Source of the DNA: a bacterium
Lineage (GTDB): Bacteria; Zhuqueibacterota; Zhuqueibacteria; Residuimicrobiales; Oceaniaggregativiventaceae
Assembly (NCBI GenBank): GCA_029565675.1
Contig: JAKQNP010000042.1
Span: forward strand, 1-64,000
Direction: 5' to 3'
Length of the DNA: 64,000 nt
Shown: positions 40,337-50,024 of the stretch, piece by piece
Position numbering within the stretch: position 1 is the first letter of the stretch
How the letters are laid out: every line of letters starts with the position of its first letter
Made by a program: the position numbers and the translations under genes
The notes under the pieces: generated by a model
Told to the model about the DNA's origin: nothing
Database searches by the model: none
The model's input: the letters and a program-made list of their open reading frames with translations, nothing else

Positions 40337-41350
40337 TTGGTCATCGTGATGCGAGACAATGCCACAGAGCAACAGATTCAAAATGTGGAACAGCGTCTCG
40401 AAAGGTACGGATTCAAGATTCACCGTGTCGATGGAGTGACACGCACCATTCTGGGAGCAATCGGCGATAAGCGCGGTATTGAAATGCGTGAATTCGAGAG
40501 TCTTGAAGGTGTACATGAAGTTCTGCGCATTACTGAGCCATACAAGCTGGCTGGCCGGACTTTTAATCCGGATAACAGTATAATTCCCATCAACGGCTCG
40601 TCAATCGGCGGTGACGAGATCATCGTGATGGCTGGACCTTGTTCGATCGAAAGCGAAGAACAGCTCTATACAACCGCCAAAGAAGTGAAAAAGTATGGCG
40701 CCAAAGTTTTGCGCGGTGGCGCTTTCAAGCCGCGTTCTTCTCCCTACAGCTTTCAGGGGTTGGGCGAACAGGGCCTGATTTTTCTCAATCGCATCGCCCA
40801 AGAACTGAAAATGGGGTCGGTCTCTGAGATCATGGAGATCAAACAGATGGAGGCCATTACCCGCTATGTGGATATTGTCCAGGTCGGCGCGCGCAATATG
40901 CAAAATTATGCGCTTTTGCGCGAATTGGGAAGAATAAAAAAGCCGATTCTTCTCAAGCGAGGTCTTTCGGCCACAATCGAGGAGCTTTTGATGGCCGCCG
41001 AATACATCATGTCCGAGGGCAATTATCAGGTCATTTTGTGCGAACGCGGCATACGCACTTTTGAAAACTATACACGCAACACAATGGATCTTTCGGCGAT
41101 TCCGGTGGTGCAGAGTCTCAGCCACCTGCCGATTGTTGCTGATCCCAGTCATGGCACTGGTCGGCGGGATCAAGTCGTTCCGATGGCTCGCGCGGCAGTG
41201 GCTGCCGGTGCCAACGGCCTGCTCATCGAAGTACACCACGATGCGGATCACGCGCTTTCAGACGGGTTTCAGTCGCTCTATCCTCAGCAATTTCAACGCA
41301 TGATGGAAGAAATCAAGACCATTGCCTGGGCAATCGGCAAGACCATTTGA
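40337..41350 (+). CDS. aroF: 3-deoxy-7-phosphoheptulonate synthase, type I-beta
   Basis: First step of the shikimate route: PEP plus erythrose 4-phosphate to DAHP. TTG 40337 has GGGAG 8-9 bases upstream and yields the expected N-terminus (VIVMRDNATEQQIQNVEQRLE), a ferredoxin-like regulatory domain of the Thermotoga type that senses Tyr/Phe in relatives. The barrel shows MAGPCSIESEEQL, VLRGGAFKPRSSPYSFQG, LKRGLSATIEE, CERGIRTFENYTRNT and VADPSHGTGRRDQV with the metal-binding Cys, His, Glu and Asp. Adjacent chorismate mutase recalls the mutase-DAHP synthase complexes or fusions of other bacteria. Confidence 0.94.
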   Translation: MVIVMRDNATEQQIQNVEQRLERYGFKIHRVDGVTRTILGAIGDKRGIEMREFESLEGVHEVLRITEPYKLAGRTFNPDNSIIPINGSSIGGDEIIVMAGPCSIESEEQLYTTAKEVKKYGAKVLRGGAFKPRSSPYSFQGLGEQGLIFLNRIAQELKMGSVSEIMEIKQMEAITRYVDIVQVGARNMQNYALLRELGRIKKPILLKRGLSATIEELLMAAEYIMSEGNYQVILCERGIRTFENYTRNTMDLSAIPVVQSLSHLPIVADPSHGTGRRDQVVPMARAAVAAGANGLLIEVHHDADHALSDGFQSLYPQQFQRMMEEIKTIAWAIGKTI

Positions 41351-41363
41351 AGGAAAGGCATGC

Positions 41364-42473
41364 ATGAACGCAGACAACTCTTTCGAACGCATCCTGATTG
41401 TCGGAGTCGGGCTTATCGGTGGCTCGCTGGGTTTGGCTCTTAAACGCAAGGGCTTTGCCGGGGAAATAATCGGTGTCGATGAACAGACGGCACTCGATAT
41501 TGCCTTGCAGCGCAAAGTGATTGATCGCGGATTCCGTCGTGAAGAATTGCATCAGGCAACCCGACAGGCGGATCTCATCTTTCTCTGTACCCCGATCGCC
41601 GAGACGTTGCGCCTGTTGGCAACAATCGGCAAAGATTTGCAGCCCGGCACCTTAATCACTGATGTGGGGAGCACCAAACGGCAGATCGTCGAAGCGGCAA
41701 AGATTCATTTGCCGGCAGATGTCGATTTTATCGGCGGTCATCCCATGGCCGGTTCGGAATTCCGCGGTGTCGAGGCGGCTGATCCTTTTCTGTTTGAGAA
41801 CACGACTTATGTGCTCACACCCAGCCGACCGACTCATTTCCGGATGCAGCGCGCTTTTGGCGAGTTGCTCGAGAGGATCGGGGCAAAAGTCTTGTTGCTG
41901 CTGCCCGAATTGCACGATGAAATTGCTGCTGCTGTCAGCCATTTGCCGCAGATGCTGGCGGTATCGCTGATGCATCTGGTCGCCAGCCGTCAAGATGAAA
42001 GCCCCTATTTCCTTAAAATGGCGGCCGGTGGTTTTCGCGATATGACCCGGATCGCCTCGAGCCCTTACGGCATCTGGGAAGATATCATACGAACCAACAG
42101 CGACATGATCGTCCGCTATATCGACGACTATATCGAGGAGCTGCACAAGTTAAAGCTCTGCTTGCATGAACAGTGTTTAGCGGAATATTTCGATAAAGCA
42201 GCAAAAAACCGACTTTCAATTCCCAAAGACACCAAAGGATTTTTGCAGCCCCATTATGATCTTTTGATCGGTGTGGAGGACAAGCCAGGTGTTATTGCTG
42301 GAATTTCAAATGCCCTGTCAGAACGCCAGATCAACATCAAAGATATCGAAGTCTTAAAGATCCGCGAGAATGAAGGGGGAACCATGCGACTGGCGTTTTC
42401 TTCGCGCGAAGATCGCGATCAAGCAGCAACGATACTGCGCCAAGTTGGCTTTGACGTCAGAACGAGGGAATAG
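41364..42473 (+). CDS. tyrA: Prephenate dehydrogenase with C-terminal ACT domain
   Basis: Oxidatively decarboxylates prephenate to 4-hydroxyphenylpyruvate for tyrosine. ATG 41364 follows GGAAAGG. The NAD fold starts ILIVGVGLIGGSLGLALKRKG; FLCTPIAETLRLL, ITDVGSTKRQIVEAA and FIGGHPMAGSEFRGVEAA are family signatures, including the catalytic His. GGFRDMTRIASSP is in the helical dimer domain. Residues ~305-369 (LLIGVEDKPGVIAGISNALSER) form an ACT domain, the likely site of tyrosine feedback. It is followed 2 bases later by aroA. Confidence 0.94.
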   Translation: MNADNSFERILIVGVGLIGGSLGLALKRKGFAGEIIGVDEQTALDIALQRKVIDRGFRREELHQATRQADLIFLCTPIAETLRLLATIGKDLQPGTLITDVGSTKRQIVEAAKIHLPADVDFIGGHPMAGSEFRGVEAADPFLFENTTYVLTPSRPTHFRMQRAFGELLERIGAKVLLLLPELHDEIAAAVSHLPQMLAVSLMHLVASRQDESPYFLKMAAGGFRDMTRIASSPYGIWEDIIRTNSDMIVRYIDDYIEELHKLKLCLHEQCLAEYFDKAAKNRLSIPKDTKGFLQPHYDLLIGVEDKPGVIAGISNALSERQINIKDIEVLKIRENEGGTMRLAFSSREDRDQAATILRQVGFDVRTRE

Positions 42474-42475
42474 CT

Positions 42476-43759
42476 ATGTCCACAAAGACCATAAAACCCG
42501 CTCTATCGATTCAGGGATGTATACAAGTACCGGGGGATAAATCGATCAGCCATCGAGCTTTGATGCTATCGAGCATTGCCAACGGCGATTCTGTTATCAC
42601 AGGTCTATCGCAATCCGCCGATGTGCAAAGCACCATCAATTGCCTGCGTGCTCTGGGGATTGAACTGGAGATCGATGGGAATCGCGCTGTGGTGCATGGC
42701 CGGGGAAAATTAGGTTATCATAAACCTTCAGAGGTATTGAATTGTGGCAATTCAGGCACCACCATGCGGTTGTTGGCTGGTCTGTTGGCTGGTCAACCTT
42801 TTGACGCAGTCCTCGACGGTGATGAATCGCTGCGCCGCCGGCCAATGCGGCGAATTATCGATCCGCTTGAACAGATGGGGGCGACGATCGAGAGCAACGA
42901 CTACAAAGCGCCGTTGAAGATCCGTGGCGGCCAATTGCGCGCCATCGATTATGCCACCACCATTGCCAGCGCCCAGGTGAAATCCTGCGTCATCTTTGCC
43001 GGTCTCTATGCAAACGGCAATACCCGGGTGACTGAGCGCGCTCCTTCCCGCGACCACAGCGAACGCATGTTGATCGAATTCGGTGTTAAAGCGCAGTATT
43101 CTATGGGTGGTGCCGGAGTGCGCGGTCCTGCTGAGTTGCAACCGTGCGAGCTGGATATACCGGGTGATATATCTGCTGCCGCATTTTTCCTGATTGCAGC
43201 CACCTTGTTGCCTGATTCGAAAGTGGAACTGGCCAATGTCGGGGTCAATCCATCGCGTATCGGCATTCTCGACGCTCTGGCCACCATGGGTGCCAGTGTC
43301 TATAAAGACGAAGTGCAAGAGCGCAACAGAGAACCGCGGACCAACCTGACATCCGGATACAAGAAACTCAAGGCCACGACGCTGGGTGGTTCTTTAATCC
43401 CCAAAATTATCGATGAGTTGCCTATTCTGGCTGTGGCGGCGACCCAAACCGAAGGCGTGACCGTGATCAAGGATGCCGAGGAGCTGCGATTCAAAGAGTG
43501 CGATCGCCTGGCAACGATGTGCAAATATTTGAAAAAAATGGGGGCCGACATCCGCGAAAACAAGGACGGTTGTGTGATAAAAGGTCCGACCCCTCTGCAT
43601 GGCTGTACAATCGACAGCTTGGGTGATCATCGCATTGCCATGTCTTTTGCCATCGCCGGCTTGATCGCTGACGAAAAAACAGTGATCAAGAACAGCGAAT
43701 GTATCGATGTTTCATTCCCAGGTTTTTTTGAGGTGCTGGAAAAAAGTGTCGTTCGTTGA
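42476..43759 (+). CDS. aroA: 3-phosphoshikimate 1-carboxyvinyltransferase (EPSP synthase)
   Basis: Transfers enolpyruvate from PEP to shikimate 3-phosphate. VPGDKSISHRALMLSSIANG, LNCGNSGTTMRLLAGLLAG and DGDESLRRRPMRRIIDPLEQMGA mark the N-terminal PEP/shikimate site; LPILAVAATQTEGVTVIKDAEELRFKECDRL and LGDHRIAMSFAIAG the C-terminal half. The glycine in NSGTT is followed by the sensitive class I-like TMR context, but glyphosate class cannot be assigned firmly by eye. The 427-residue length is normal. Its 3' end overlaps aroE by 14 bp. Confidence 0.96.
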   Translation: MSTKTIKPALSIQGCIQVPGDKSISHRALMLSSIANGDSVITGLSQSADVQSTINCLRALGIELEIDGNRAVVHGRGKLGYHKPSEVLNCGNSGTTMRLLAGLLAGQPFDAVLDGDESLRRRPMRRIIDPLEQMGATIESNDYKAPLKIRGGQLRAIDYATTIASAQVKSCVIFAGLYANGNTRVTERAPSRDHSERMLIEFGVKAQYSMGGAGVRGPAELQPCELDIPGDISAAAFFLIAATLLPDSKVELANVGVNPSRIGILDALATMGASVYKDEVQERNREPRTNLTSGYKKLKATTLGGSLIPKIIDELPILAVAATQTEGVTVIKDAEELRFKECDRLATMCKYLKKMGADIRENKDGCVIKGPTPLHGCTIDSLGDHRIAMSFAIAGLIADEKTVIKNSECIDVSFPGFFEVLEKSVVR

Positions 43760-44627
43760 TGCAAAAACCGGGCTATATGGGGTCTTTGGCGATCCGGTCG
43801 GCCACTCACTTTCGCCTGTCCTGCACAATTGGTTCATGCGCCGTTTTGGCATCAATGGTGTCTATATGGCTTTTGCAATCTCGGCTGATCGACTGCAAAA
43901 AGCGATTCAGGCTTTGCCGACTCTCGGTTTTGTAGGAGTCAATCTGACGATTCCGCACAAAGAAGCTGTGCTGGCCTATGTCGATCACTGTGACCTGCAA
44001 GCGGAGATCATCGGGGCCGCCAATACAATTCGAATTGTCGACAATCGTGTGGATGCTTATGTGACCGACGCGGACGGATTTGTCCTTTCGCTGCACAAAC
44101 AACAGCAGCGTTTTCACAACGCTTCAGTGGTCATGCTCGGTGCCGGCGGTGCTGCTCGATCGATCGCCTATGCGCTGGCAAGGCTGCAGGTTGCCAGACT
44201 GGCGATCATCAACAGGACCTATTCGCGGGCGGAAAGCCTGGCGCGATTCGTGCGAGAACGTTTTCAACTGCCCGACACCAAAGCGTTGCCGGAAGGTGAA
44301 CAACTCGAGGGGCTGTCCAGTGCTGATATTGTCATCAACACAACCTCTGTTGGAATGTATCCCTATACTTCAGAGTCCCTGGTCAAGGATCCGCGAGTTT
44401 TCCATAACGGTCAATTGGTTTATGATTTGATCTATAATCCTTCTGCCACCAGATTGTTGCACGATGCCCGCCGAAATGGCGCGGAAATCCAAAATGGCCT
44501 CGATATGCTGATTTATCAAGGATTGGTTTCTCTTAATATCTGGCGGCAGGACACTTACGAATTGCGCGCTGCAGATCTGCAAGAACTGCGGCAGGTGCTG
44601 ACTCAAGAATTGGCTGCCCATGAATAG
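43746..44627 (+). CDS. aroE: Shikimate dehydrogenase
   Basis: Reduces 3-dehydroshikimate with NADPH. The conserved core begins GLYGVFGDPVGHSLSPVLHN, so GTG 43746, overlapping the aroA end by 14 bp, is a better start than the track's 43707. VGVNLTIPHKEAVLAYVDH contains the catalytic lysine; GAANTIRIVDNRVDAYVTDADGF, VMLGAGGAARSIAYALA (NADP loop), IINRTYSRAESLA and INTTSVGMYP complete the pattern. The product is ~293 residues. It overlaps aroC by 8 bp. Confidence 0.95.
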   Translation: MSFVDAKTGLYGVFGDPVGHSLSPVLHNWFMRRFGINGVYMAFAISADRLQKAIQALPTLGFVGVNLTIPHKEAVLAYVDHCDLQAEIIGAANTIRIVDNRVDAYVTDADGFVLSLHKQQQRFHNASVVMLGAGGAARSIAYALARLQVARLAIINRTYSRAESLARFVRERFQLPDTKALPEGEQLEGLSSADIVINTTSVGMYPYTSESLVKDPRVFHNGQLVYDLIYNPSATRLLHDARRNGAEIQNGLDMLIYQGLVSLNIWRQDTYELRAADLQELRQVLTQELAAHE

Positions 44628-45828
44628 ATTGCGATTTTTTACCGCTGGAGAGTCTCATGGCCAGGCGTTGACCGCTATTGTCGAAGGTTTGCCAGCCGGA
44701 TTGTCTTTGTCTGAAGCCGACATAGCCAAGGAACTGCAGCGTCGTCAGCGTGGCTACGGCCGCGGCGATCGGATGAAAATCGAAACGGATCATGCTCGTC
44801 TGCTGTCCGGGGTGCGTTACGGCAAAACGCTGGGGAGTCCGGTTTCCATGTTGTTGGAAAACCGCGACTGGCCCAACTGGACCACAAAAATGGCTGTCGA
44901 GCCGATGGAAGCGCCGATCGGCAAACTGCAAATGCCGCGTCCGGGACATGCTGATTTTGCTGGTATGGTCAAATATCGCCAAGATGATCTGCGCAACATT
45001 CTGGAGCGATCATCCGCCCGCGAAACTGCAATGCGTGTCGCGGTCGGCGCTATTGCCCGCCGCTTGTTGGATGAATTCGGCATTCGCATCTGCAGTCATG
45101 TCGTGTGCCTGGGCGGAGTTGATTCTGCTTTTTCCGCACTGCGTATTTTCAATCAACACGACGACGCGATAACCCCAGTGCTCGATGAATGGTGGGCGGG
45201 TATCGAAAGAGCTGAAGCTTCGCCGGTTGCTTGTGCAGACGGTCGTGCGGAAAGACAAATGATCGAAGCGATTGGTCAGGCGCAAAAGCGCGGCGATACC
45301 CTGGGTGGCGCTTTTGAAGTGGTGGCGCTCAATGTGCCGGTCGGTTTGGGCAGCCATGTGCACTGGGATAGACGCCTGGATGGTTTGCTTGCCTGGGCGG
45401 TGATGAGTATCCATGCCATTAAAGCGGTCGAAATCGGCCTCGGCTATCAAGTTTCTGCTTTGCCGGGCAGCCAGGTACATGACGAATTGTTTTATACTCC
45501 AGAACGAGGCTATCACCGAAAGCGCAATCATGCAGGCGGCATTGAGGGCGGGATGAGCAACGGTGAACCAATCATTGTCCGCGCGGCGATGAAGCCTTTG
45601 CCGACTTTATCTACGCCTCTTCAATCTGTGGATACCGCGACCCGACAACCCAAAGCCGCCTTTAAAGAGCGGTCCGATGTGTGTGCCGTACCAGCTTGTG
45701 CAGTCGTCGCCGAAGCCATGCTCACCATTGTCCTGGCTGATGCGCTTATGGAAAAATTGGGCGGTGATTCAATCGACGAGATGCGTAAACGATTTCAGGA
45801 ATTGCCCAATGTACCCCTGGGATGGTAA
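44620..45828 (+). CDS. aroC: Chorismate synthase
   Basis: Eliminates phosphate from EPSP to give chorismate, using reduced FMN. MNRLRFFTAGESHGQALTAIVEGLPAG and QRRQRGYGRGDRMKIETD are signature 1; RPGHADFAGMVKYRQDDLRNILERSSARETAMRVAVGA is the FMN/EPSP core; GGIEGGMSNGEPIIVRAAMKP and DVCAVPACAVVAEAM are the last two signatures. 402 residues is a typical monofunctional length with no flavin-reductase fusion. It overlaps aroE by 8 bp and aroK by 20 bp. Confidence 0.96.
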   Translation: MNRLRFFTAGESHGQALTAIVEGLPAGLSLSEADIAKELQRRQRGYGRGDRMKIETDHARLLSGVRYGKTLGSPVSMLLENRDWPNWTTKMAVEPMEAPIGKLQMPRPGHADFAGMVKYRQDDLRNILERSSARETAMRVAVGAIARRLLDEFGIRICSHVVCLGGVDSAFSALRIFNQHDDAITPVLDEWWAGIERAEASPVACADGRAERQMIEAIGQAQKRGDTLGGAFEVVALNVPVGLGSHVHWDRRLDGLLAWAVMSIHAIKAVEIGLGYQVSALPGSQVHDELFYTPERGYHRKRNHAGGIEGGMSNGEPIIVRAAMKPLPTLSTPLQSVDTATRQPKAAFKERSDVCAVPACAVVAEAMLTIVLADALMEKLGGDSIDEMRKRFQELPNVPLGW

Positions 45829-46345
45829 AAATATCTATTTCACTGGTTTTATGGGGACTGGCAAAAGCGCAGTCGCCAGACATTTTGCTCGTCTGTTGGG
45901 CAGATCCTTTTTCGATACCGATGCTTTGATCGAGAGTGAAGCGCAGATGACCATCAGTGAAATATTCACTCGCCAAGGTGAAAGCAAATTTCGAGAAATG
46001 GAAAAGCAAAAGGTGCAGCGCCTTGCCCGAGAAAAAGAAATCGTTGTCGCACTGGGTGGGGGCGCCATAATGGATAGCGATAACTGGCGCGAACTGCAAA
46101 GAAGCGGCTTGACCGTCTGTTTGTTTGCCAAACTGGATGTTTTATACGAACGCCTGGGGAGAAAGAAGGACCGTCCTTTGATGGCGGGTTATTCTGCTGA
46201 TGCTCTGCGCCAGCATATTGCTGCTCTCCTGGCTGAACGCCAACCATTTTACGATTTGGCCACCTATCAATTTGAGAGTTTGCCGGATAAAACCCCTCAA
46301 CAAACCGCGGAAGAGATTTATATCGCCTTGCGGGATGAAATATGA
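45809..46345 (+). CDS. aroK: Shikimate kinase
   Basis: Phosphorylates shikimate at O3. ATG 45809 (AGGA 9 bases upstream) gives 178 residues; the track start 45677 would run through aroC. IYFTGFMGTGKSAVARHFARLLG is the P-loop, FFDTDALIESEAQMTISEIF the shikimate-binding Asp and neighbourhood, FREMEKQ its Arg-Glu pair, VVALGGGAIM the Walker B-like glycine motif, and RLGRKKDRPLM the lid. It overlaps aroC by 20 bp and aroB by 4 bp. Confidence 0.94.
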   Translation: MYPWDGKNIYFTGFMGTGKSAVARHFARLLGRSFFDTDALIESEAQMTISEIFTRQGESKFREMEKQKVQRLAREKEIVVALGGGAIMDSDNWRELQRSGLTVCLFAKLDVLYERLGRKKDRPLMAGYSADALRQHIAALLAERQPFYDLATYQFESLPDKTPQQTAEEIYIALRDEI

Positions 46346-47442
46346 AAACGGTCTGGGTTAATACGGTCAACAACGATTACCCAATCGAGATCGCTCCCCA
46401 TTTGATGCAAAATACCGCTGCATTTGGGCAAGTTTTCAATCGATTTGCCCAGGCGGTTGTCATCACAGACGAAAACGTGCGCAAACTCTATGGCAGACAG
46501 CTGGTGAACCAATTGCGGCAGAGCGGGCTGCAAACCGAATTGTTGTCTGTACCGCCGGGTGAACCTTCCAAGTCGATGAACCAGGTCGGGAAGCTGTTTA
46601 CCCGTCTGATCGAACGGCAGATTACCCGGCAGGCGGTTATCGTTGCTCTCGGCGGGGGAGTGGTCGGCGATCTGGCTGGCTTTGTCGCTGCCACCTATCT
46701 GCGCGGCGTTAATCTGATCCAAGTGCCGACCACTCTATTGGCCCAGGTCGACAGCAGCGTTGGGGGCAAAGTCGGCATCAACCATCGGTTGGGCAAAAAC
46801 CTCATCGGTTCTTTCTATCAACCTCAGCATGTCCTTATCGATCCATATGTCCTGCAGACTCTGGAAATGCGCGAGCGGAGAGCCGGTGCGGCAGAGGTCA
46901 TCAAATATGGATTGATCGCTGATAGCGGGCTGTTTGCACAACTGGAAACAAGCCTGGAAGCATTGCTGGACTTGACGGATATCGATTTTGTCGCCACCGT
47001 GATCGAACAATGTTGTCACATCAAAGCCGATATCGTCGGACAAGATGAACGCGAGCAGAGTTTTCGCGCCCTTCTCAATTTCGGCCATACCGTCGGACAC
47101 GCGTTGGAAAACGCCACCCAATATCGAGTTTTTTTGCACGGTGAAGCCGTGGCCTACGGAATGCTGGCGGCCTTGCATCTGTCCATCGATAGCCTGTGTT
47201 CCACCTCATTGGAAAGGGCGATTCAGTTGATCCGCCGCTTGTCCTTGCCGCCGATCCCCCAGTCAATCACAGTCGATCAGTTGCTGTCGGCCATGCAACA
47301 GGATAAAAAACGCCGGCCGAGCGGCCAGACATGGATTCTGTTAAAAACGATTGGCAGCGCCTTTATGTCGGAAAATCTGCCCGAAATTCGTGTTCGGCAG
47401 GTCCTGAACGATGTGCTCCTTGCAAGGCGGGTGAAGAAATGA
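46342..47442 (+). CDS. aroB: 3-dehydroquinate synthase
   Basis: Cyclises DAHP to 3-dehydroquinate with catalytic NAD and a metal. [19 protein letters not shown] precedes the NAD/phosphate motif [58 protein letters not shown] and [16 protein letters not shown] give metal ligands (Glu, His), with [12 protein letters not shown] the last His. 366 residues is normal. It starts inside the aroK stop (ATGA) and ends inside the aroQ start. Confidence 0.96.
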   Translation: MKTVWVNTVNNDYPIEIAPHLMQNTAAFGQVFNRFAQAVVITDENVRKLYGRQLVNQLRQSGLQTELLSVPPGEPSKSMNQVGKLFTRLIERQITRQAVIVALGGGVVGDLAGFVAATYLRGVNLIQVPTTLLAQVDSSVGGKVGINHRLGKNLIGSFYQPQHVLIDPYVLQTLEMRERRAGAAEVIKYGLIADSGLFAQLETSLEALLDLTDIDFVATVIEQCCHIKADIVGQDEREQSFRALLNFGHTVGHALENATQYRVFLHGEAVAYGMLAALHLSIDSLCSTSLERAIQLIRRLSLPPIPQSITVDQLLSAMQQDKKRRPSGQTWILLKTIGSAFMSENLPEIRVRQVLNDVLLARRVKK

Positions 47443-47897
47443 CTAAAAGTAAAACGCAAACCGAACCTTTTATTTTGGTTGTTCATGGACCAAATCTCAA
47501 TCTTTTGGGCGAACGCGAGCCTGAAATCTATGGCAGCTTGACGCTAAAGGAACTCAACGAACGGATTGTCTCCAAGGCCCGATCTTTGGGTGTGCGAATC
47601 GGTTGCTTTCAATCGAACCATGAAGGGCAGATCATCGACACTATCCACGGGCAACGCCATTCAGCAGCAGGGATGGTCATCAATCCCGGCGCCTTTACCC
47701 ACTATAGCTACGCAATACGCGATGCCATTAGCGCGGTCAACTTGCCGTGTGTCGAGGTCCATCTGTCCGATATCCAGCAACGCGAAGAATTTCGTCGAAT
47801 TTCGGTCATCGCGCCGGTTTGCATCGGTCAGATCAGCGGTAAGGGATACGAGAGCTACTTGCTCGGATTGGAAAAATTGGTCGAGTATCTGAGGTAA
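47439..47897 (+). CDS. aroQ: 3-dehydroquinate dehydratase, type II
   Basis: Dehydrates 3-dehydroquinate to 3-dehydroshikimate. The ATG overlaps the aroB stop (ATGA), giving 152 residues. [20 protein letters not shown] carries the Asn/Arg/Tyr of the flexible active-site loop; [33 protein letters not shown] and [16 protein letters not shown] are the remaining type II signatures, including the catalytic His-Glu. It is the last gene of the nine-gene aro operon. No intrinsic terminator is obvious after it. Confidence 0.95.
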   Translation: MTKSKTQTEPFILVVHGPNLNLLGEREPEIYGSLTLKELNERIVSKARSLGVRIGCFQSNHEGQIIDTIHGQRHSAAGMVINPGAFTHYSYAIRDAISAVNLPCVEVHLSDIQQREEFRRISVIAPVCIGQISGKGYESYLLGLEKLVEYLR

Positions 47898-47955
47898 CCA
47901 TTTATAATCTTCCTTTTTGCATACACAAGCGTCCCGCAACCACACCAATTAGCTG

Positions 47956-47984
47956 TTGACATTTCCTGTCATTCATGCTATATT
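47956..47984 (+). promoter_or_regulatory. Consensus-grade sigma-70 promoter before polX
   Basis: TTGACA and TATATT separated by exactly 17 bases: the best promoter match seen in the window. It lies 59 bases after aroQ and about 330 bases before the polX ATG. Confidence 0.75.
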
Positions 47985-47990
47985 CTTTCC

Positions 47991-48311
47991 CACTCGCTTT
48001 CGACTTGCACAATCTGGTTAATAAAAATATATTAAACAAAAGTATATGATGTTTTACCTGGAAGCATGAATCAATTCGTCAACTTTTTTTGATTCTCAAT
48101 GGCTTCGGTCTGCAAGCAGATTGGTCTTGGTTGCAGATCTTGCCGATTGTGTACAAGGTAGTGGGTAATCGCGGAAAGGTTGATGCAGGCTTTTCTTTTT
48201 TGTCGTCTTGCCATACGACAAGCTCCGACCCTTGTCTCTGGATTTTCATTGCGTGTCGGGCTCGTCGGATGAACCGTTGCTCTTGCACATGGGGTAATAC
48301 AAAGATTGCCG
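47991..48311 (+). other. Unexplained ~320-base leader between the promoter and polX
   Basis: The promoter at 47956 should make a transcript beginning near 47991, leaving a long region before the polX start. It has overlapping ORFs on both strands (48071..48394 minus, 48089..48325 plus), neither with a ribosome site or recognised domain. Local structure includes TTGTCG-tcttgccata-CGACAA. I recognise no known RNA family. It may encode an untranslated RNA, a long 5' UTR or a decayed repeat. Confidence 0.35.
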
Positions 48312-50024
48312 ATGAAAAACAGTGAAATAGCATCGATATTTGATCGGATGGCCGACATTCTCGAGTTCAAGGGTGAGTTGATTTTTAAAATCAATGCCTA
48401 CCGCAAAGCCAGCCGGGTGCTTCTTGAAGGTGCTGAAGACATCGAAATCCTGGCAGCCCAGAATCGTCTTGGAGAGTTGCCGGGCATCGGCAAGGCAATC
48501 CAGGAAAAAATTCTCGAATATCTGCGCGAAAAAAGAATAGCCAAGTACGAAGAGTTGCTTGCCACGGTTCCGCGGGAATTGTTTGAGTTGCTCAGCATAC
48601 CCAATTATGGGCCCAAAACTGCGGCTCTTGCCTATCGGGAGCTGGGGATTGAGACTCTGCAGGATCTGAAAGCTGCAATCGACAAGGGATCTTTGCGCGA
48701 CTTGCCGGGAATGGGCGATAGAAAAGTAGAAAAGATCCGGCAGGGGATTGAACTGCGTGAATCTGCCAGTGAACGCATCTCAATCGGTATCGCACTGCCG
48801 ATTGTCGAGGAGGTTATTTCTTATTTGCGCGCGACTGGCGGTGATCGAATTTTACAAATCGCTCCGGCCGGCTCGGTGCGGAGGTTTCGCGAAACCGTTC
48901 ACGATATCGATGTGTTGGTGGAAACCGCTGTCAGCGCTGAAATAATCCGTTTGTTTACCGAAATGCCGCAAGTGACCCGAATCTTGGCTGCCGGGGAGAC
49001 CAAAGGCAGCGTTTTGCTGGATGATCGTTTTCAAGTGGATTTGCGCGCTGTTTCGCCGGGCAGTTTTGGAGCGGCACTGCAATATTTTACCGGCTCCAAG
49101 GAACACAATGTCCGTCTGCGGGAGTTGGCGCGCAAAAAAGGGCTAAAGATCAATGAATATGGGGTTTTTGCCGGCGAGGATAAAGTCGCAGGTGAAGATG
49201 AAGAAGCGCTTTATGCCTATCTGGGTATGGCGTGGATCGCTCCTGAATTGCGCGAGGATCGCGGTGAGATCGAAGCTGCCGTGGCACAGCACTTGCCGAA
49301 TCTTGTCCATTTGAATGAGTTGTTGGGCGATTTGCATATTCATTCCAATCAGAGCGATGGTCACCTGACCCTGGAGGATATGGCTGCGGCGGTGCGTGCG
49401 CGCGGCTATCGATATATGGCTTTTTGCGATCATTCGCAGAGCGCGTTTTATGCCAATGGGCTTTCAAGCGATCGGTTGCAGCACAGCAAGGAGACGATTG
49501 CGCGGTTGAATGAAAAATGGGACGACTTTGTCGTACTGGCAGGGGCTGAAGTTGAAATCCTGGCGGACGGCCGTCTCGACTATAGTGATGAGATCTTGAA
49601 AGAACTCGATTTTGTTGTGGCTTCCATCCACAGTGGATTCAAGAGCGATCCAACCGGCCGCACCATCGCGGCAATGCAAAATCCCTATATCGACCTCATC
49701 GGGCATCCCACCGGCCGTTTGATCTCGCGTCGCAAAGGTCTTGAAATCGATTTGGACAAGGTGATCGAGAGTGCGGTGTTGACTGGAACTGCGCTGGAAG
49801 TCAATTCTTCTTGGGATCGACTCGACCTTCAGGAACTACACATCAAAAACGCAATTGAAGCGGGAGCCAAAATTTGTATCAATACAGACGCCCATGATTC
49901 TTCGCAATTGGACCAAATGCAGTTTGGCGTTGCCACTGCGAGAAGAGGCTGGGCGACCGCAAAAGATGTCATCAACACCCTATCACTCGAGAGATTGAAG
50001 AAATGGCAAAAACGCAACCGATGA
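48312..50024 (+). CDS. polX: Family X DNA polymerase with PHP domain
   Basis: A 570-residue repair polymerase/exonuclease. The N-terminal lyase-like HhH region ([48 protein letters not shown]) precedes a palm with [20 protein letters not shown], where the D-x-D pair binds catalytic metal, and FQVDLRAV with the third Asp. [19 protein letters not shown] and LNEYGVF-like sequence close it. The C-terminal PHP domain ([50 protein letters not shown]) is the metal-dependent 3'-5' exonuclease/AP nuclease. ATG 48312 is preferred to the track's TTG. It overlaps ggt by 22 bp. Confidence 0.95.
   Translation: MKNSEIASIFDRMADILEFKGELIFKINAYRKASRVLLEGAEDIEILAAQNRLGELPGIGKAIQEKILEYLREKRIAKYEELLATVPRELFELLSIPNYGPKTAALAYRELGIETLQDLKAAIDKGSLRDLPGMGDRKVEKIRQGIELRESASERISIGIALPIVEEVISYLRATGGDRILQIAPAGSVRRFRETVHDIDVLVETAVSAEIIRLFTEMPQVTRILAAGETKGSVLLDDRFQVDLRAVSPGSFGAALQYFTGSKEHNVRLRELARKKGLKINEYGVFAGEDKVAGEDEEALYAYLGMAWIAPELREDRGEIEAAVAQHLPNLVHLNELLGDLHIHSNQSDGHLTLEDMAAAVRARGYRYMAFCDHSQSAFYANGLSSDRLQHSKETIARLNEKWDDFVVLAGAEVEILADGRLDYSDEILKELDFVVASIHSGFKSDPTGRTIAAMQNPYIDLIGHPTGRLISRRKGLEIDLDKVIESAVLTGTALEVNSSWDRLDLQELHIKNAIEAGAKICINTDAHDSSQLDQMQFGVATARRGWATAKDVINTLSLERLKKWQKRNR

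Noticed and set aside
48071-48394. 107-codon minus-strand ORF before polX
   Set aside because: It overlaps the polX start, has no ribosome site, and competes with a plus-strand ORF in the same stretch. Kept only as part of the unexplained leader.
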